Positions 44,537-56,096 are shown, counted from the first letter of the stretch. The stretch: 64,000 nt of DNA from Sesamum alatum (GCA_034509735.1 JACGWO010000010.1:7515193-7579192); one strand, 5' to 3'. Made by a program: numbers and translations. Notes: a model not told the origin generated them from the sequence alone.

Positions 44537-45109
44537 CTCTTTTAGTGTTTTTTAACCAATATTTTGAAAATCTGACCAGAGATCGAACCGTCTAAATCAC
44601 TAGGTGACTAGTTAAAAAAATAACAATTCAAAAACAATGAATAAAATTAATGAGTTTTTTTACCTTCTCCAACATATTTTTCCAAGAAACAAGATAGAAT
44701 AGGGTACTAAACTTTAAGAAACCCATCCCATTTTATATATATATATATAGAGAGAGAGAGAGGGGGGGGGGGGAGACCCCATTAATGGAAAGAGAGATAG
44801 GGAAAGGGTTCAAAATCAAAACTTCAAATAATATTTTCACTGAGTGTGTTGCCATTGAAGAGAAATTCTTTTTTGTCGTTTCTGTTCAAGAGAAATTATT
44901 GCCGCCAGCACCGTAGAAAATGCAGGTATGTTCGTTATCCCTTTCTCTCTCTCTCTCTCTTTAATGGAATGAAACTGGGTTGACGGGTTCTAAGTTTTGG
45001 CTGGTTTGACCTGGTTTTGACCGGGTTTTATTGGTTCACTCTGGGGTTGACCTCCCCGATTTTTGTTCCCTTAACCGGACCAGACAAGGTCCGGGTTTTT
45101 AAACATTGC
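44537..45109. mobile_element. hAT-like non-autonomous element inserted in the copia element
   Basis: The right end inverted reads CAATGTTTAAAAACCCGGAC followed by CTTGTCTGGTCCGGTT, a style common to plant hAT termini. The left end reads AGTGTTTTTTAACC. Flanks CTCTTTTA and CCTTTAAC are only roughly alike. The interior has TA, GA and G12 simple repeats (44735-44774), a CT repeat near 44945 and GGTTTGACC-type repeats. It separates copia gag from the pre-integrase region. Confidence 0.5.
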
Positions 45110-45125
45110 CTTTAACATGGCATAA

Positions 45126-45740
45126 GTGACTTTCATCTTCTACCTTTTGACCCTTCGCCACCATTTTTTTCCCTTATCTTGGGCCTCTTTACTTCACTTA
45201 GGCCTTTGTCCTTCTTCTTATTCATCAAATCTCCGATTTCTTGCCTTGGACTTAGAGATTCGATGGTGGCCCAAGATCAGAGGCATTGGTTTCTTAACCG
45301 TCACTTCATTACTAAACCAGCATGTTGATCAATTCGAGGATGGACTTTTCAAGCCCATTCATATTGTAGTTAACAACAAACTGACGATTAAAGAAAGGGG
45401 GAAGTGATTGAAGGATAACATCAATGTATGTGTCATTGTCCAATATCATGATCAAGCCACATGGTTTCTCAACAAGGTAGAGCAACTTTGATATAGTGGT
45501 CATGGACGGATGATCCCTCGGTCATCTTCACCCTAAAGAAGTCCTTAGACGCGGTATACCTAGTATGCTGATCCTACACCTCATACAACTCTTGTAGTTT
45601 GGTGATGAATCTCAGATGCGTGGTCTAAGTAAGTATGTTATTTTGTATCTCATTGCTCATGGATGCCAACATGAGGCAACGTCTAATGGTTATTACTATG
45701 CGAACTTTTGAACTCTTCGCGTTCGACATCATTAGAACCT
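45126..45740 (-). pseudogene. gag of the copia element
   Basis: The frame 45312-45503 has TYIDVILQSLPPFFNRQFVV then NYNMNGLEKSILELINML. This is the core of copia gag (UBN2 family), which forms the particle. Weaker sequence continues right to about 45740 and left toward the zinc knuckle, now interrupted by the hAT-like insertion. Confidence 0.85.
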
Positions 45741-46635
45741 TCAGGTAGGTAAGAGGGGAGAGGGGAGTTTGTCAATCACATAGGTGTGATTCTCGAAATA
45801 GAAAATAATTTTGAGATTTCGAAGTCAATCAGCACAGTTTATTCTGGTAAGATGATTATTATTAAGTATAACGAAAAGCGGATTCTTAGACATTTGATCT
45901 ACACAAAAATAAGAGAATGCGAAAACCAGCATTCGTGCTTAATGTTAAATATATAAGATTTATGACTTGGTCTTTTAGTCACAGATTCCTCGCACAATTT
46001 ATTCAAAATTTCACCAACTCTCAAATGGTCATTCGGGAAATATTTTCCCAGTGCGCTTGAGGTCCACAAAATAATTTTCATACTCCACTTTTACGATTCA
46101 CATGGCAACCATTTTATGAAAGGAACTCTTCACCATCCTCATCTGCATGAGGTCCTCTAAGTATGTTGCGTCGCTTTTTGTGCAACTCCGAGGACGTTGA
46201 GTGGCGAATTATGCTTAGCCCTAACCATCAACCAAAAGATCTTCTTACATATCAGCCCCCACGACTCGTGATACATGATAACACTAAAACGATCTACTTG
46301 TTTCGTAATGATAGTACAACTTTCATCTACTTCCCAAACGTGCCACGACTAGTGATACCATGGTTTGGAAGGGGGTAGCATGCATACTACATCACTATGG
46401 ATAGAAGACTTTGATAATCAGACACTTTTGATTTAATCCATTACGGGCCTAATATTCTAAATTGGACTTTCCAAGTGAGAGTTTATATTTTATGACTTCA
46501 AGATCTCAACACATTATTCATTATGTATTTTTAATGCTTGTTGTTCATATATCGTGTATATAAGCAAGTAAAGTATAGAAAACACCATCGCAAAATAAAA
46601 CCTAGTACACCCCTGTGGATGATCATGAGCTTGTC
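45741..46635. other. Non-coding region left of the CACTA element
   Basis: No gene recognised. The ORF at 46163-46378 has no domain. Joined across the CACTA element to 55447, this may be copia 5' LTR or leader. Confidence 0.4.
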
Positions 46636-46659
46636 CACTACAAAAAATTGCGGGAATTG

Positions 46660-47345
46660 AAACGGTAACAGGAATGATTTTTTTAATTTTTGGAATGGTA
46701 AATACTTCACTTGAACCTTTTTGGACTGCGATTAGGAACGGTTGAGATCCGTGACAATAAGACGCGATCCTAATTATTAGGAACGGTACCGAAGATACCG
46801 TTCCTACTTTGGAATGGTTTTTGGCATATTTTCGTGCTACTGTTCCTAATTACCTTTGTACGTATAAATTTATATTTTTTGCATTTGGAACACCTTACAA
46901 ACTTTAGGAACGGTAGCATCGAAATTAAATCGCGCAAATAGGAACGGTAGTTAAAACACATTTTGGAATTGTCACACTATGTTGTGGATACAAGTTACCA
47001 TGGTATCTGGAATACATGTAGGAACGGCAGGTTGTATACATTAGGATCGGTAACTGGAATACATTTGTCACGTGAGTTAGGAACGGTTTTTGCACTCTAA
47101 CTTTGGAATACCATTTTGGACCGATTTTTGGTATTTTCTTTAGAACGAAAGCCTAACCACGAAAGAATTGATTTTGGAATATATGTAGGCACGGTAAGTC
47201 CCGTTTTTAGGAACGGTTGGCTTCTATTTTTGGAATGGTTTTTTCATCGGCATTGAGAACGGAATATATTTTTAAACAGTCAAATAGAGGAATGGTATTT
47301 GGAGCTGCAATTGCCATCTAAAGTACCGTTCCTAACAGATGAATT
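46660..47345. repeat. Subterminal repeat array, left end of the CACTA element
   Basis: About a dozen copies of TAGGAACGGT or ACCGTTCCTA in both orientations, spaced 20-90 bp apart (for example 46733, 46779, 46796). In En/Spm such motifs are binding sites of the element's own protein and are required for transposition. That role is inferred here. Confidence 0.93.
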
Positions 47346-47539
47346 ATTAATTCTTTTTTAGTAATAATTATTATCATTTAAATATAAATTTAATTATTAA
47401 TAATATTTTGATTATATAATTAATATTTAAATATGAAAAAATGCATAATTTAGAAATAAAAATTATATTAAATACGAATATTATCCGATTTAATTACAAA
47501 AATCAAAATAAAAAAATACATAATCTAATCCTCGTCCAT

Positions 47540-49102
47540 CTCGTCAATGTCTGGAAGGGTAGGGTCTCTAGGAGGCCGTGACGGGCCGGCACCGGAGCAG
47601 CTAGTCTGCATGTCCTTCATCCTGCCCATCAGGTCCGCCATCATCTGCTCGACGCGGATCAACCGACCTCCATGTTTGACGAAGGCGCTGGCTCTGGCTC
47701 TGGCTCTGGCGCTGGCAATGGCGGTGGTGATGGCGAGGTAACGATCTGGCTGAGACCCTGGGCCTCAGAACCAAGATCAAATACTCGACCCTTGTTCTTG
47801 CCCCCGACGCAAGTGAGCAACATCTGCTGCTCGGTCTGCGCCACCGAGCCCTCTTATTCGGAAGCAGGATCCTCAGGATTGCACGGGGCCTGAGATTGAT
47901 GATCCTCCATCATCTTCTGGAACATGTCCTGCAAAAAATAATTACAATAAAATTAGAAAATTTTCAAACATTTTAAAAAATAAAACAGAATGTATTAGTT
48001 ACAACTTACCGCCACCTCCGCTGCCCTCGACCCGCTCCAACCGCTGTCGGCCTTCTTCTTGTGGCATCTGGAGAATAACTCCATCTGCTTCACTGGCCGG
48101 CCGAGCTGCTCCTCCTGTAAAAAGAAATGGGAAAGGTTATTACAAATTTTTAATTTAATAGTAATAAATAATTGAAATAACATTAGATATCTTACCAATT
48201 TCTGCTTGTGCATACTGACGGAGACAGATCCCCCGCGGTACACAGTAGCGGATGCGGATGGGTTGGCGTTCCGGTTCGCCTTGTTCTTCTCGTACTCCTG
48301 CTTGAACTCCGGGGACTCCAGTACAAGAGGAGCTGCCGCCACACCTCGTTGCAACAGCCATAGCAGCTTCTGTAGGGACTGTCTGGCAAGGACGAACTTC
48401 TTCCTAAGGAACTTCCCAACCCAAACGTAGAAGTCTTGAACATCGACTCATCATCGGCGTCCCACCAGTACGTCATCTGTATTAAAAAAAATTATACATA
48501 TATCATTACAGTAGATTGTTAAAATATTTAAAAACAAAAAATAAGTCGTTATCTTCAAACTCTCGAAAACCAGAAAAGCTGGTGCTATGGCGGCACCTTG
48601 CGCAAATTGTCCCAAGGATGGGGATAGTGTCCTCGCACGGACCGCGTACATGCGCTCGTGGATCTTCCAATCAGAACTGAAATTATAAAATAATTAGTAT
48701 GACATCAAAATATTATTTTAAATTACAAAAAAAAATTAAAAATATAAATATACCTCGCATCGGCGAGTGTGATGTACTGGCACGCGGATGGTGGTGGGAG
48801 TGGTGGGGCCGGTGTGGGCACCCATGGACGGGCCGGATCGACCGCCGGTGCAATAGTGGATGGTCCGGGTTGCTAATCCGGCGGAGCGGTGGACGCACCG
48901 GGCTGCTGATCCAGCGCAGGTGGTGCGGGTGCCTGCTCTGCCGGTGGTGGTGGTGGTGGTGCGTAAGTCGGAACACTGCTTCCCCATCCTGGGAAGCAAC
49001 ACCGGCCGACGGTATAGCCGGTTCGCCGCGACCGCGGCCACGACCACGACCGCGGCCACGTCCACGTCCACCTCCTCGAGGTGGAAAATCCCGACCAGAC
49101 AT
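47540..49102 (-). pseudogene. CACTA accessory transposase gene, Transposase_24 (PTTA/En/Spm) family
   Basis: The start ATG at 49102 gives MSGRDFPPRGGGRGRGRGRG, the usual RG-rich N-terminus, followed by a His/Pro-rich low-complexity stretch with stops. Exon pieces then read SSDWKIHERMYAVRARTLSP near 48640 and WWDADDESMF near 48460. A 1-bp loss near 48440 shifts the frame into VWVGKFLRKKFVLARQSLQK. ESPEFKQEYEKNKANRNANP and YRGGSVSVSMHKQKL follow. A clean GT-AG intron (48115-48195) separates this from EEQLGRPVKQMELFSRCHKK. The C-terminus near 47659-47820 has TCVGGKNKGRVFDLGSEAQG. The protein is the likely TNPA-like DNA-binding partner of TNP2. Confidence 0.85.
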
Positions 49103-50430
49103 GATCTAGAATTTTTTTAAAAATATTAGTTGTATGAAGTTAAAAAATACATGTAAGTATCAATTTACTTGAATAATTTATAATTTTTCTAATTTTTTAA
49201 ATAATTATGCAAACTAAATCCTAAAATTATCTAACAAATGGATAATGAATCCCAATTTTGTTATTGAATTTTTTCCTACAATGTTTACTAAATCCTAAAA
49301 TTATTTCCTAAAATATATACTGAAACCCAAAATTGACACTTAATTACACTAAATCCTTCTATTTTTCATTTATATTTATACTAAATCCCAAAATTTTTTC
49401 CTAAAATTGCACTAAATCCTTCTATTTTTCTATATATTTATACTAAATACCATATTTTATCCTAAAATTTCACTAAATCCTTCTATTTTCCTATATATTT
49501 ATATTAAATACCAATATTTGCCTATATCCTTACAAAATATCATAGAAAATTACCCAATTTTTTTAAAATTTCAAAAAAATTAAAAAATTTCATATATTAC
49601 ATAAAAAAATTCATATATTTCATATATCATAGAAATTACATAAATTTCATATATATTACATAAATTAACAAATTTCAAAAATTTCATATATCATAGAAAA
49701 TTACCAATTTTTTTTTAAATTTATAGAAAATTACATACAATTTTTACAAAAATTTAGAAAATTTTCAGAATTTGAAAAAATTAAAACTTTCAGATTTTTT
49801 CAAACAGAAAAAATTAAAACTTCTAGATTTTCTAAATAATTATATTAAATTTCTAATTAATTTCTAAAATTTTCATAATTTTCATAATTTTGGAAATTTA
49901 CCAAAAAAAAATCTGATTTTTTTTTAATTTACAGAAAATGACATAAAAGTTACAGAAATTTTCCAAAATTTTCAGAATTTTTAAAAATTAAAATTTTTAG
50001 ATTTTTAAAACAGAAAAATTACAAATTGATAGAAAAATTTACAAATTGACAACAAATTACACAAAAAAATTACAACTAAAATTACACTAATTACACCAAC
50101 AAATTACACCAAAAAAATTAAACCAACAAATTACAACTAAATTACACTAATTAACAGGAATTACAAAAAATACAAAATTCCACAAATTAATTACAGAAAA
50201 TACAGAGTAATTACAGAATAATTACAGAAATTACGTTTAACATCCCCTAACTAACAGAAATTACAACTAAATCCCCTAACTATTCATAAATTACAAAAAA
50301 ATCCTATCTATACATAAATAAACCCAAACTATACATACATTACATAAAAAAATTACAGACAAATTTTAATGAAAAAAAAATTAAAGAGGGTTTTTTAGAC
50401 CCTACTTGGTAGAGGCGGTGGAGGCTCGGC
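49103..50430. other. AT-rich spacer within the CACTA element
   Basis: Strongly AT-rich, with repeated phrases such as CTAAATCCTTCTATTTTYCTATATATTTATACTAAAT (about 49330-49500) and AATTACA-type units (50000-50250). No coding sequence. Confidence 0.7.
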
Positions 50431-50642
50431 ATCAGTGGTGGCAGATGCGGTGGACGGTCGGCATCAACGGAGGAGGCAGAGGCGACGGACGATGCGCGTC
50501 AGTAGAGGGAGATAGGGCAGATGGTGGAGGAGAAAAGCGGACAGATGGCGTGGACGGAAGAGGGAGAGGCTGAGGGTGGTGGACGGTGGCCGTAGGAGAG
50601 AGGCGGAGGGAGAGGCGGCGGGCAGGAGATTGAGATTGAGAG

Positions 50643-50673
<31 letters not shown>

Positions 50674-50722
50674 ATTTGAGGGGGGAGGCTGAAAATGTGA
50701 TAAAATCGGCCAAGGGTTCATT
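50431..50722 (-). promoter_or_regulatory. GC/purine-skewed leader-like region upstream of the Transposase_24 gene
   Basis: A roughly 290-bp block rich in GGAGG on the plus strand (CCTCC on the minus) with a (GATA)n/(GA)n microsatellite at 50640-50670. It sits between the internal array and the AT-rich spacer. On the minus strand it has an open frame starting at 50713 or 50721, but the product is low complexity (Ser/Pro/Leu). An untranslated first exon or promoter-proximal leader is more likely than a protein. Confidence 0.45.
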
Positions 50723-50729
50723 TTATATT

Positions 50730-52175
50730 GGAATTTTGGAACGGTCTACTTTTTATGGACCGTTCCTAAGACAAGTCCTAATATTTAAAACAACGCCGTT
50801 TCGTTACCAAAAAAAACGACGACGTTTTAGAACTTAGTACTGACATTGACTTAAATAGGAACGGTCAATTAATACGGCCCCTATTACTACGACCGTTCCT
50901 AAACCGCAAAACGATGTCGTTTTGATACGTAGTACTGGTATTGACTTAAATAGGAACGGTCAATTATTATGTCAAGTGTTATTAATACCGTTCCTAAAAG
51001 ACAAAACGAGGTCGTTTGTGGACATGGAAATAGTCACCGTTCCTATTTCCATATAGACCGTTCCTATATGTATTGCAACGTTTTTTTTACCTTATTAGAT
51101 AATAATATAAATTAAGAAAAATACATTCCGAACACTTATCTGATTGAATAAACGTATATAATTGGATGTTTAAAGAATATCCTAATATTAAGTAATTTCC
51201 AAAAAATAAACACATGTTCACAATATGAAGTATATTTTTTAATTTATGTTTGTTAGTATTTCACAGATGTAACGAGCATCCTATATTGTTGTACTGCACG
51301 GTATAATCAGACCGTCAAAATTCCAATCAGACCGTTAGATATGATATAACATACAAAATAGTACATTATATGTCATTTTGAAAAATTTCGGTGTGCGGTT
51401 CTCGATGTATCGTATCCGGTCAGTATTCATCGTAAGAAAAACAGATGCATTCTTAAATCCGGGTTGCTAATTGAAAATCAGACCGTTGGACATCAACTCA
51501 TATCCATAACCTTATATGTGTTAAAAAACGGTGTCGATCCGGCTGACAGATGTTGAGATATCGGACAAATTGGTTGGAATTGTAATACTAGGAACGGTCA
51601 CCTAATAGAAAAGGTGTTCCCAATATCGTTCCTAACGGAAAGGACGATGTCGTTTTAATGCACGCATGTATATACCATTCCTATTAACATCTGGAACGGT
51701 CGTGTATAAAGTTACCGTTCCAATAGTTGAATTTCCCACCAATTTTTCATTGGGCGCCAAAATGAAATATTGGACTTCAGTTTGGAACGGTTGTTAGTTT
51801 TAACCTACCGTTCCTAATTCAAATTCCCTTATTTTTTTATTGGCCGCCATATTTTGAAATATTGTACCTCAAATAGGAACGGTCCCTATAAAATTTGACT
51901 GTTCCTAATTCAAATTTCTCTCATTTTTTTTAAATAGCCACCATATTTTGAAATATTGTACCTCCGATAGGAACGAGCCCATTAAAATATGACCGTTCCT
52001 AATTCAAATTTTCTTCATTTTTTTTTAAATATCCGCCATATTTGAAAATTTGTACCTCAAATAGGAAGGGTCCTGATAAAGTTTGACCGTTCCGAATTCA
52101 AATTTTCCTCATTTTTTTTGTTTGGCACCTATACAAATAGTTGTACATGTATTAGGAACGGTGGGTTAGAATAAA
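50730..52175. repeat. Internal array of the CACTA TAGGAACGGT motif
   Basis: More than twenty copies of TAGGAACGGT/ACCGTTCCTA lie between the two transposase genes, not at an end. Inside are two higher-order tandem blocks: a roughly 110-120 bp unit (50800-51020, with AACGAYGTCGTTTTG and GACTTAAATAGGAACGGTCA) and a roughly 94-bp unit (51765-52130, with TTGAAATATTGTACCTC recurring at 94-bp spacing). A 330-bp tract with few motifs (51060-51590) lies between them. Confidence 0.92.
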
Positions 52176-52202
52176 ATATCCGTTAATTATTTAATAATTA
52201 TT

Positions 52203-54580
52203 GCACGGGGCCCCCAACGCGTGCCTCATATGGAAGGTGAACAACAATTAGATGCTCCATTGAGTCGAAAAAGGAAGGAGGAAAAATTTTCTCGAGGTTG
52301 CACATGATGACAACTACACTATTTTCCAATTCTTTTACCTTGGGCACATCTTAGTGTTGTTGAGCATAGGATCTGGAATAGAAGGCTCACTTCCGTCAAG
52401 GCCCCCCACACGTGCTCTGGAAGCATTTCACGAAAAGCAACCGAAATCGATTTCTGCATGAATACCATGACAATCATGGCTCTTCATGCCGTGCATCCTC
52501 AACTCCTTCAGGTCGACGCAACGGGCCAAGTTAGAGCCATACCTATCAGGAAACCTACGACAACGAATCTACTCATATATCTTCTTCTTTTTCTCCTTCG
52601 TCAGTGTATATACCGCCTTGGGCATCACGTTCGGTCTCATTTCGTCCACCTCAAGCTCCGGCCGATTACATATGATCTTCAGATCCTTCCGTGCATTCAG
52701 ATTGTCCTTCGTTTTTTCCTTGATGTCCATCATAGTATTGAATATATTATCGAACACATTTTTCTCAATATGCATGACATCAAGATTGTGTCGTATCAGA
52801 TGCGCCCCCCAGTATTCAAGCTCCCAGAATATGCTTTTCTTCGTCCACTTATGGTCGACACCGTAAACCTTCCGGTTCACTCAACGGTTGTTCAACAGCC
52901 ACACTAAATGCATCGACACGGGTTCGGATCTATTCTCCAGTCAGCCTCGGACGTGCAACCTTCCTCTCTATTCGATTTTTAGTGAAGGCTTTCTTGTTCC
53001 TTGCGATAAGGATGAACCGGTGGTAGGAATTGCCTGTGGCAGTCAAAATAGCACGCCTTCCGACCCTGTTGTAAATAGAATGCTCGTGTGTCCTCCATAC
53101 AAACTGGACACCCCATAACACCGGCGGTACTCCATCCAGACGCCATACCATAAGCAGGAAGGTCGTTCACTGTCCACATCAATGCGTCATGCATCATGAA
53201 TGCCTGGTTTGTTGTAGTATCTTGCGTACGTTCACCCACATGCCATAAATTCTGCAACTCCTCGATCAACGGCTCCAAGTAGAGATCGATAAGACGTTTG
53301 GGATTCGATGGGCCAGGGATCACCATCGTTAGGAACATATACTCAGACTTCATGCACATTCCCGGTGGGAGATTGTACGGTGTAAGTATCACGAGCCAAC
53401 ATGAGTAAGTTTACCATACTGGCTGTGCGGTGCAAACCCATCCGTGCACAACTCAAGTCTAACATTCCTCGGCTCAGCTGCAAAATACGTCCGGTCAAAA
53501 TGCTTCCAAGCCTCTGCATCGGACGGATGACACATGGATCATTCCTCCGTCTAATGGCTCGCATGCCAAGTCATATGCTCTGCTGTGACCTCCGACGCAT
53601 ACAACCTCTGCAGTCGAGGGGTAATCAGTAGATACCTAAGAATAGCATACGGGGACTTCTTGCGTTTAGGATTTCTGTCCCTGGTGGGCTTGTACCTAGC
53701 GTCTCCACAGAACTTGCAATATTCCAAATCAATATCGTCCTTCCAGTACAACATTCAACCGTTTTTGCAAGCATCAATCTTCTGAATTGGTAAATCCAAT
53801 TCTCTTATCAATTTCTTCGTATTGTAATAATCGGCGGGGAAAGTGTGATCGCGGGGCATTACAGTATCAGCCTACTGGCATAATCGATCATATGTATGCT
53901 CGGAAAAACCCCATTCGGCCTTGATATTCACCAAAGAGGCAATTGACGCCAACTGAGAGGTGGTGCAGCCATTCCACAAAGGTTGGTCCGCAGCATGAAC
54001 TACATCAAAAAAAGGGTCTGACAAGCCAGACACATAATCATAGGGCCCCGAATCGTAATATGAACTAGGACCCACATCAAATGGACAATACCGAGTACCA
54101 TCATCAGTCGGTCCCTCCTGGTTGTAAGAAGACCAAAATGACGGCCCGACGGCATCGAATACCATCCTCTGCGCCCAATCCATCTGAGCCGCATCACCCC
54201 AATACGAACTACCCTCCTCCTGAACGGGTTGCGTTTGCTGTTGCTGCACAGGGAGCGCTTTCAATGCTTCAAAGTATTCCTGCACCCTCTCCTCACCATG
54301 CAAAAGTCCAATTGTAATACTTTGGCATAAACTCTTTCATACACAAATCAAAATTTACCTCGTCTGGTGTTTTGAACCGTTCGTTTTTGCAGTTCCGGCA
54401 AGGACACTTAATCTTGTCCCCGTCCATATATGCACGCTGAGACTGGGCCCATTCTAAAAATGTATGTAACACCATCCTCAAACTCCGGCGTCACACCCAG
54501 GACGTCTCGGTCATACATCCATTTCCTCAACTGTCTTAATATGATTGGTCCTACGTATAATTCACAACAGTACGCAATTA
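52203..54580 (-). pseudogene. TNP2-type CACTA transposase
   Basis: In order on the minus strand: the transposase-associated domain (QLRKWMYDRDVLGVTPEF near 54530; KIKCPCRNCKNERFKTPDEV near 54400), a Gln/Ser-rich linker (53872-54303), then CKFCGDARYKP near 53710. The Transposase_21 core follows: MCMKSEYMFLTMVIPGPSNP, NQAFMMHDALMWTVNDLPAY and GWSTAGVMGCPVCMEDTRAF at 52979-53392, and NLDVMHIEKNVFDNIFNTMM at 52569-52880. The DUF4218 region reads LPEHVWGALTEVSLLFQILC and FFDSMEHLIVVHLPYEARVG near 52210-52420. It breaks off at GGPVQ followed by a stop, far short of a full TNP2. Frameshifts or stops lie near 54480, 53875 and 53560. It would cut and rejoin CACTA ends in the nucleus. Confidence 0.94.
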
Positions 54581-54799
54581 AATGACGAGAGTAAATTATA
54601 TATGTATATATATACATGCAAAAATAACATAATTTTGCATACTTACCTGAGCAAAACACCTATCAATATCAATGCAAAATTTGCGCTCGGTAATTGATAT
54701 GTTCGATTTTTCGTATGAAGAATCAAGGGGGGAGTTACAACAAAATGAGTTGGAGAGTAAGTATAAGAACAATGACAAAGAAGGGGGACATATATATAG

Positions 54800-55445
54800 A
54801 AAATATTGGAACGGGCATTGGAATATTATTTGGAACACAAAACTAGCTGTTGTTCCAGCTTTAGGAACGGTCTCAGGAGGGGAAACAGGAACGCTAATGT
54901 TACCATTGTAATTTAGCCGTTAGCGCATATTAGGAACGGTATGAGGCACACCTAAAAGGATCGTTCCTACTTGGACTATAATTTGGAACGGTACCTGTAA
55001 CAATATTGCACTTACTATATACCCATAATTTGGAACCGTAATTGCATTACATTTTTTCCCATGGCGTAAAAGGGTCTTTTGTAGGACTACATGTTGGAAC
55101 GGTCAGTCCACTAGTCCAAATAGACCCGGTCTTTGGAATACATATAGTAACGGTAAGTGTTCCCGGTCGGCGTGTCGTTCCAAATTTCACACGTGTGTTC
55201 CAAATTGAAGTGCAAAATATATCAGGTCCCCTATAGGAACGGTTGTAGGTGTACAAATTGGCTCACCATTTTTGGCACTCTAATAGGAACGGTCGGTCTG
55301 TTCCTATTAATTTGTATTACAATTAGCACGACTGTGACATCATCAACGGTTTACCGTTCCACAACTGTTCCTACAGTCGTTCCTATTTGGAACGGTAACT
55401 GAAACGGTCGTCTCTATCCGTTCCTATTCCCGCATTTTTTTTAGT
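54800..55445. repeat. Subterminal repeat array, right end of the CACTA element
   Basis: About fifteen copies of the TAGGAACGGT/ACCGTTCCTA motif or close variants (for example 54861, 54931, 55228, 55282). They become densest in the last 100 bp, where they alternate in orientation. The array occupies the promoter side of TNP2. Confidence 0.93.
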
Positions 55446-55446
55446 G

Positions 55447-56080
55447 GTCCTATGCTATCCATTGAACCCGTGGTGGATCATTGGTCAATCTAAGAGTTGC
55501 AATTGATAGTAGTCCTATGCTATTACAAAGATTGTATCCTATATAATCATGGGCCTTGGTCTCCATCTCCATGGCTTTCTCCACCAATTTACATTTGACA
55601 TTAAAATGAAAACCTCACTCCTAATCTACTCCCATTCTTAAATGAAGAAACCCTAACCATAAGGTCAGGGAGAGGTACATAGGAGGGAGAAAGAAGTCGT
55701 ACTATTCCAAAGTAAAAGACAAGAGAGAGAGACTAAAGAGACATATAGGCCATCAAATACTCAATAGTTAAATAAATTAACCAATTAATGAGATATAATA
55801 TCTTATAGCATATATCAAATATAGGGGGAAAGGCATAAATGGTATCATATTAAAGGGCACTGTACAATTTTGCCACCATACTTTTTCATGAATCCAAATT
55901 TAGTATCATAAAACTAGGAAGAGAAGCAAAATTGATACCATAGTTTTGTGGGAAGTTGCAATTTCAGTACCTCAGTTTTGAATTGACAATTTTAGTACCT
56001 TACTTTCCTGATAGTGGAAATTTTAGTCCTTTAAAGTTGATTTTTTTGCAGAATCAATACCCATGTTTACCCATGCTTTA
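55447..56080. other. Non-coding region right of the CACTA element
   Basis: No gene seen. From about 55830 the sequence has repeated GGTATCATA, AATTTTAGTACC and AATTTTAGTCC phrases similar to the MITE arms elsewhere. It may be half of a fold-back element, but the partner arm and TSD were not found. Confidence 0.45.
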
Positions 56081-56083
56081 AAA

Positions 56084-56096
56084 TGGTATCAGAGCC
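56084..56096 (+). promoter_or_regulatory. Met-tRNA primer-binding site of an unclassified reverse-transcribing element
   Basis: TGGTATCAGAGCC is an exact match to the primer site for initiator-Met tRNA. No obvious LTR end (CA) lies immediately before it. Confidence 0.75.

Larger units (their letters stand above)
41511..45740 (-). mobile_element. Decayed Ty1/copia retrotransposon body
   Basis: Right to left on the minus strand: gag (45126-45740), protease/pre-integrase (44007-44480), integrase (42900-44000), RT (42421-42900) and RNase H (41786-42028). Integrase before RT is the defining copia order. A hAT-like element (about 44537-45109) is inserted between gag and the pre-integrase region. 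The 5' LTR may lie at 45750-46635, continuing after the CACTA element at 55447, but no PBS was found. Confidence 0.85.
46636..55446 (-). mobile_element. CACTA (En/Spm-like) transposon with both termini and a 3-bp TSD
   Basis: The 8811-bp element starts CACTACAAAAAATTGCGGG. Its other end, inverted, reads CACTAAAAAAAATGCGGG; both then continue GAAT. The 3-mer GTC flanks both sides (46633-46635 and 55447-55449), as expected of CACTA. On the minus strand, from 55446 inward, are a TAGGAACGGT array, a TNP2 transposase gene (52203-54580), a second array, a Transposase_24-type gene (47540-49102) and a third array at the other end. Both genes have frame breaks, so the copy is probably not autonomous, but its ends look mobilisable. 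Confidence 0.96.

Noticed and set aside
44740..44774. TA, GA and G12 tracts as a regulatory element
   Set aside because: Simple-sequence tracts inside a transposon insertion; no further signal.
47547..47893. Plus-strand frames at 47547-47741 and 47672-47893 with Ala-Leu or Gly-Ser repeats
   Set aside because: Antisense to the Pro-Glu repeat of the Transposase_24 C-terminus; low complexity only.
48699..49120. Plus-strand Arg- and Trp-rich open frames overlapping the Transposase_24 first exon
   Set aside because: They are antisense shadows of the RG-repeat coding sequence (GGxCGx repeats); no domain and no independent evidence.
50432..50721. Minus-strand Ser/Pro-rich ORF as a gene
   Set aside because: Composition reflects CT-rich simple sequence including a GATA/GA microsatellite; more likely a leader.
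52458..52907. Plus-strand frames of 149 and 126 residues in the TNP2 region
   Set aside because: Antisense shadows of clear minus-strand transposase domains.
45741..55800. Copia 5' LTR split by the CACTA element
   Set aside because: Plausible by position, but no PBS and no match to the sequence beyond the PPT at 41501 could be confirmed by eye; left as an unlabelled region.
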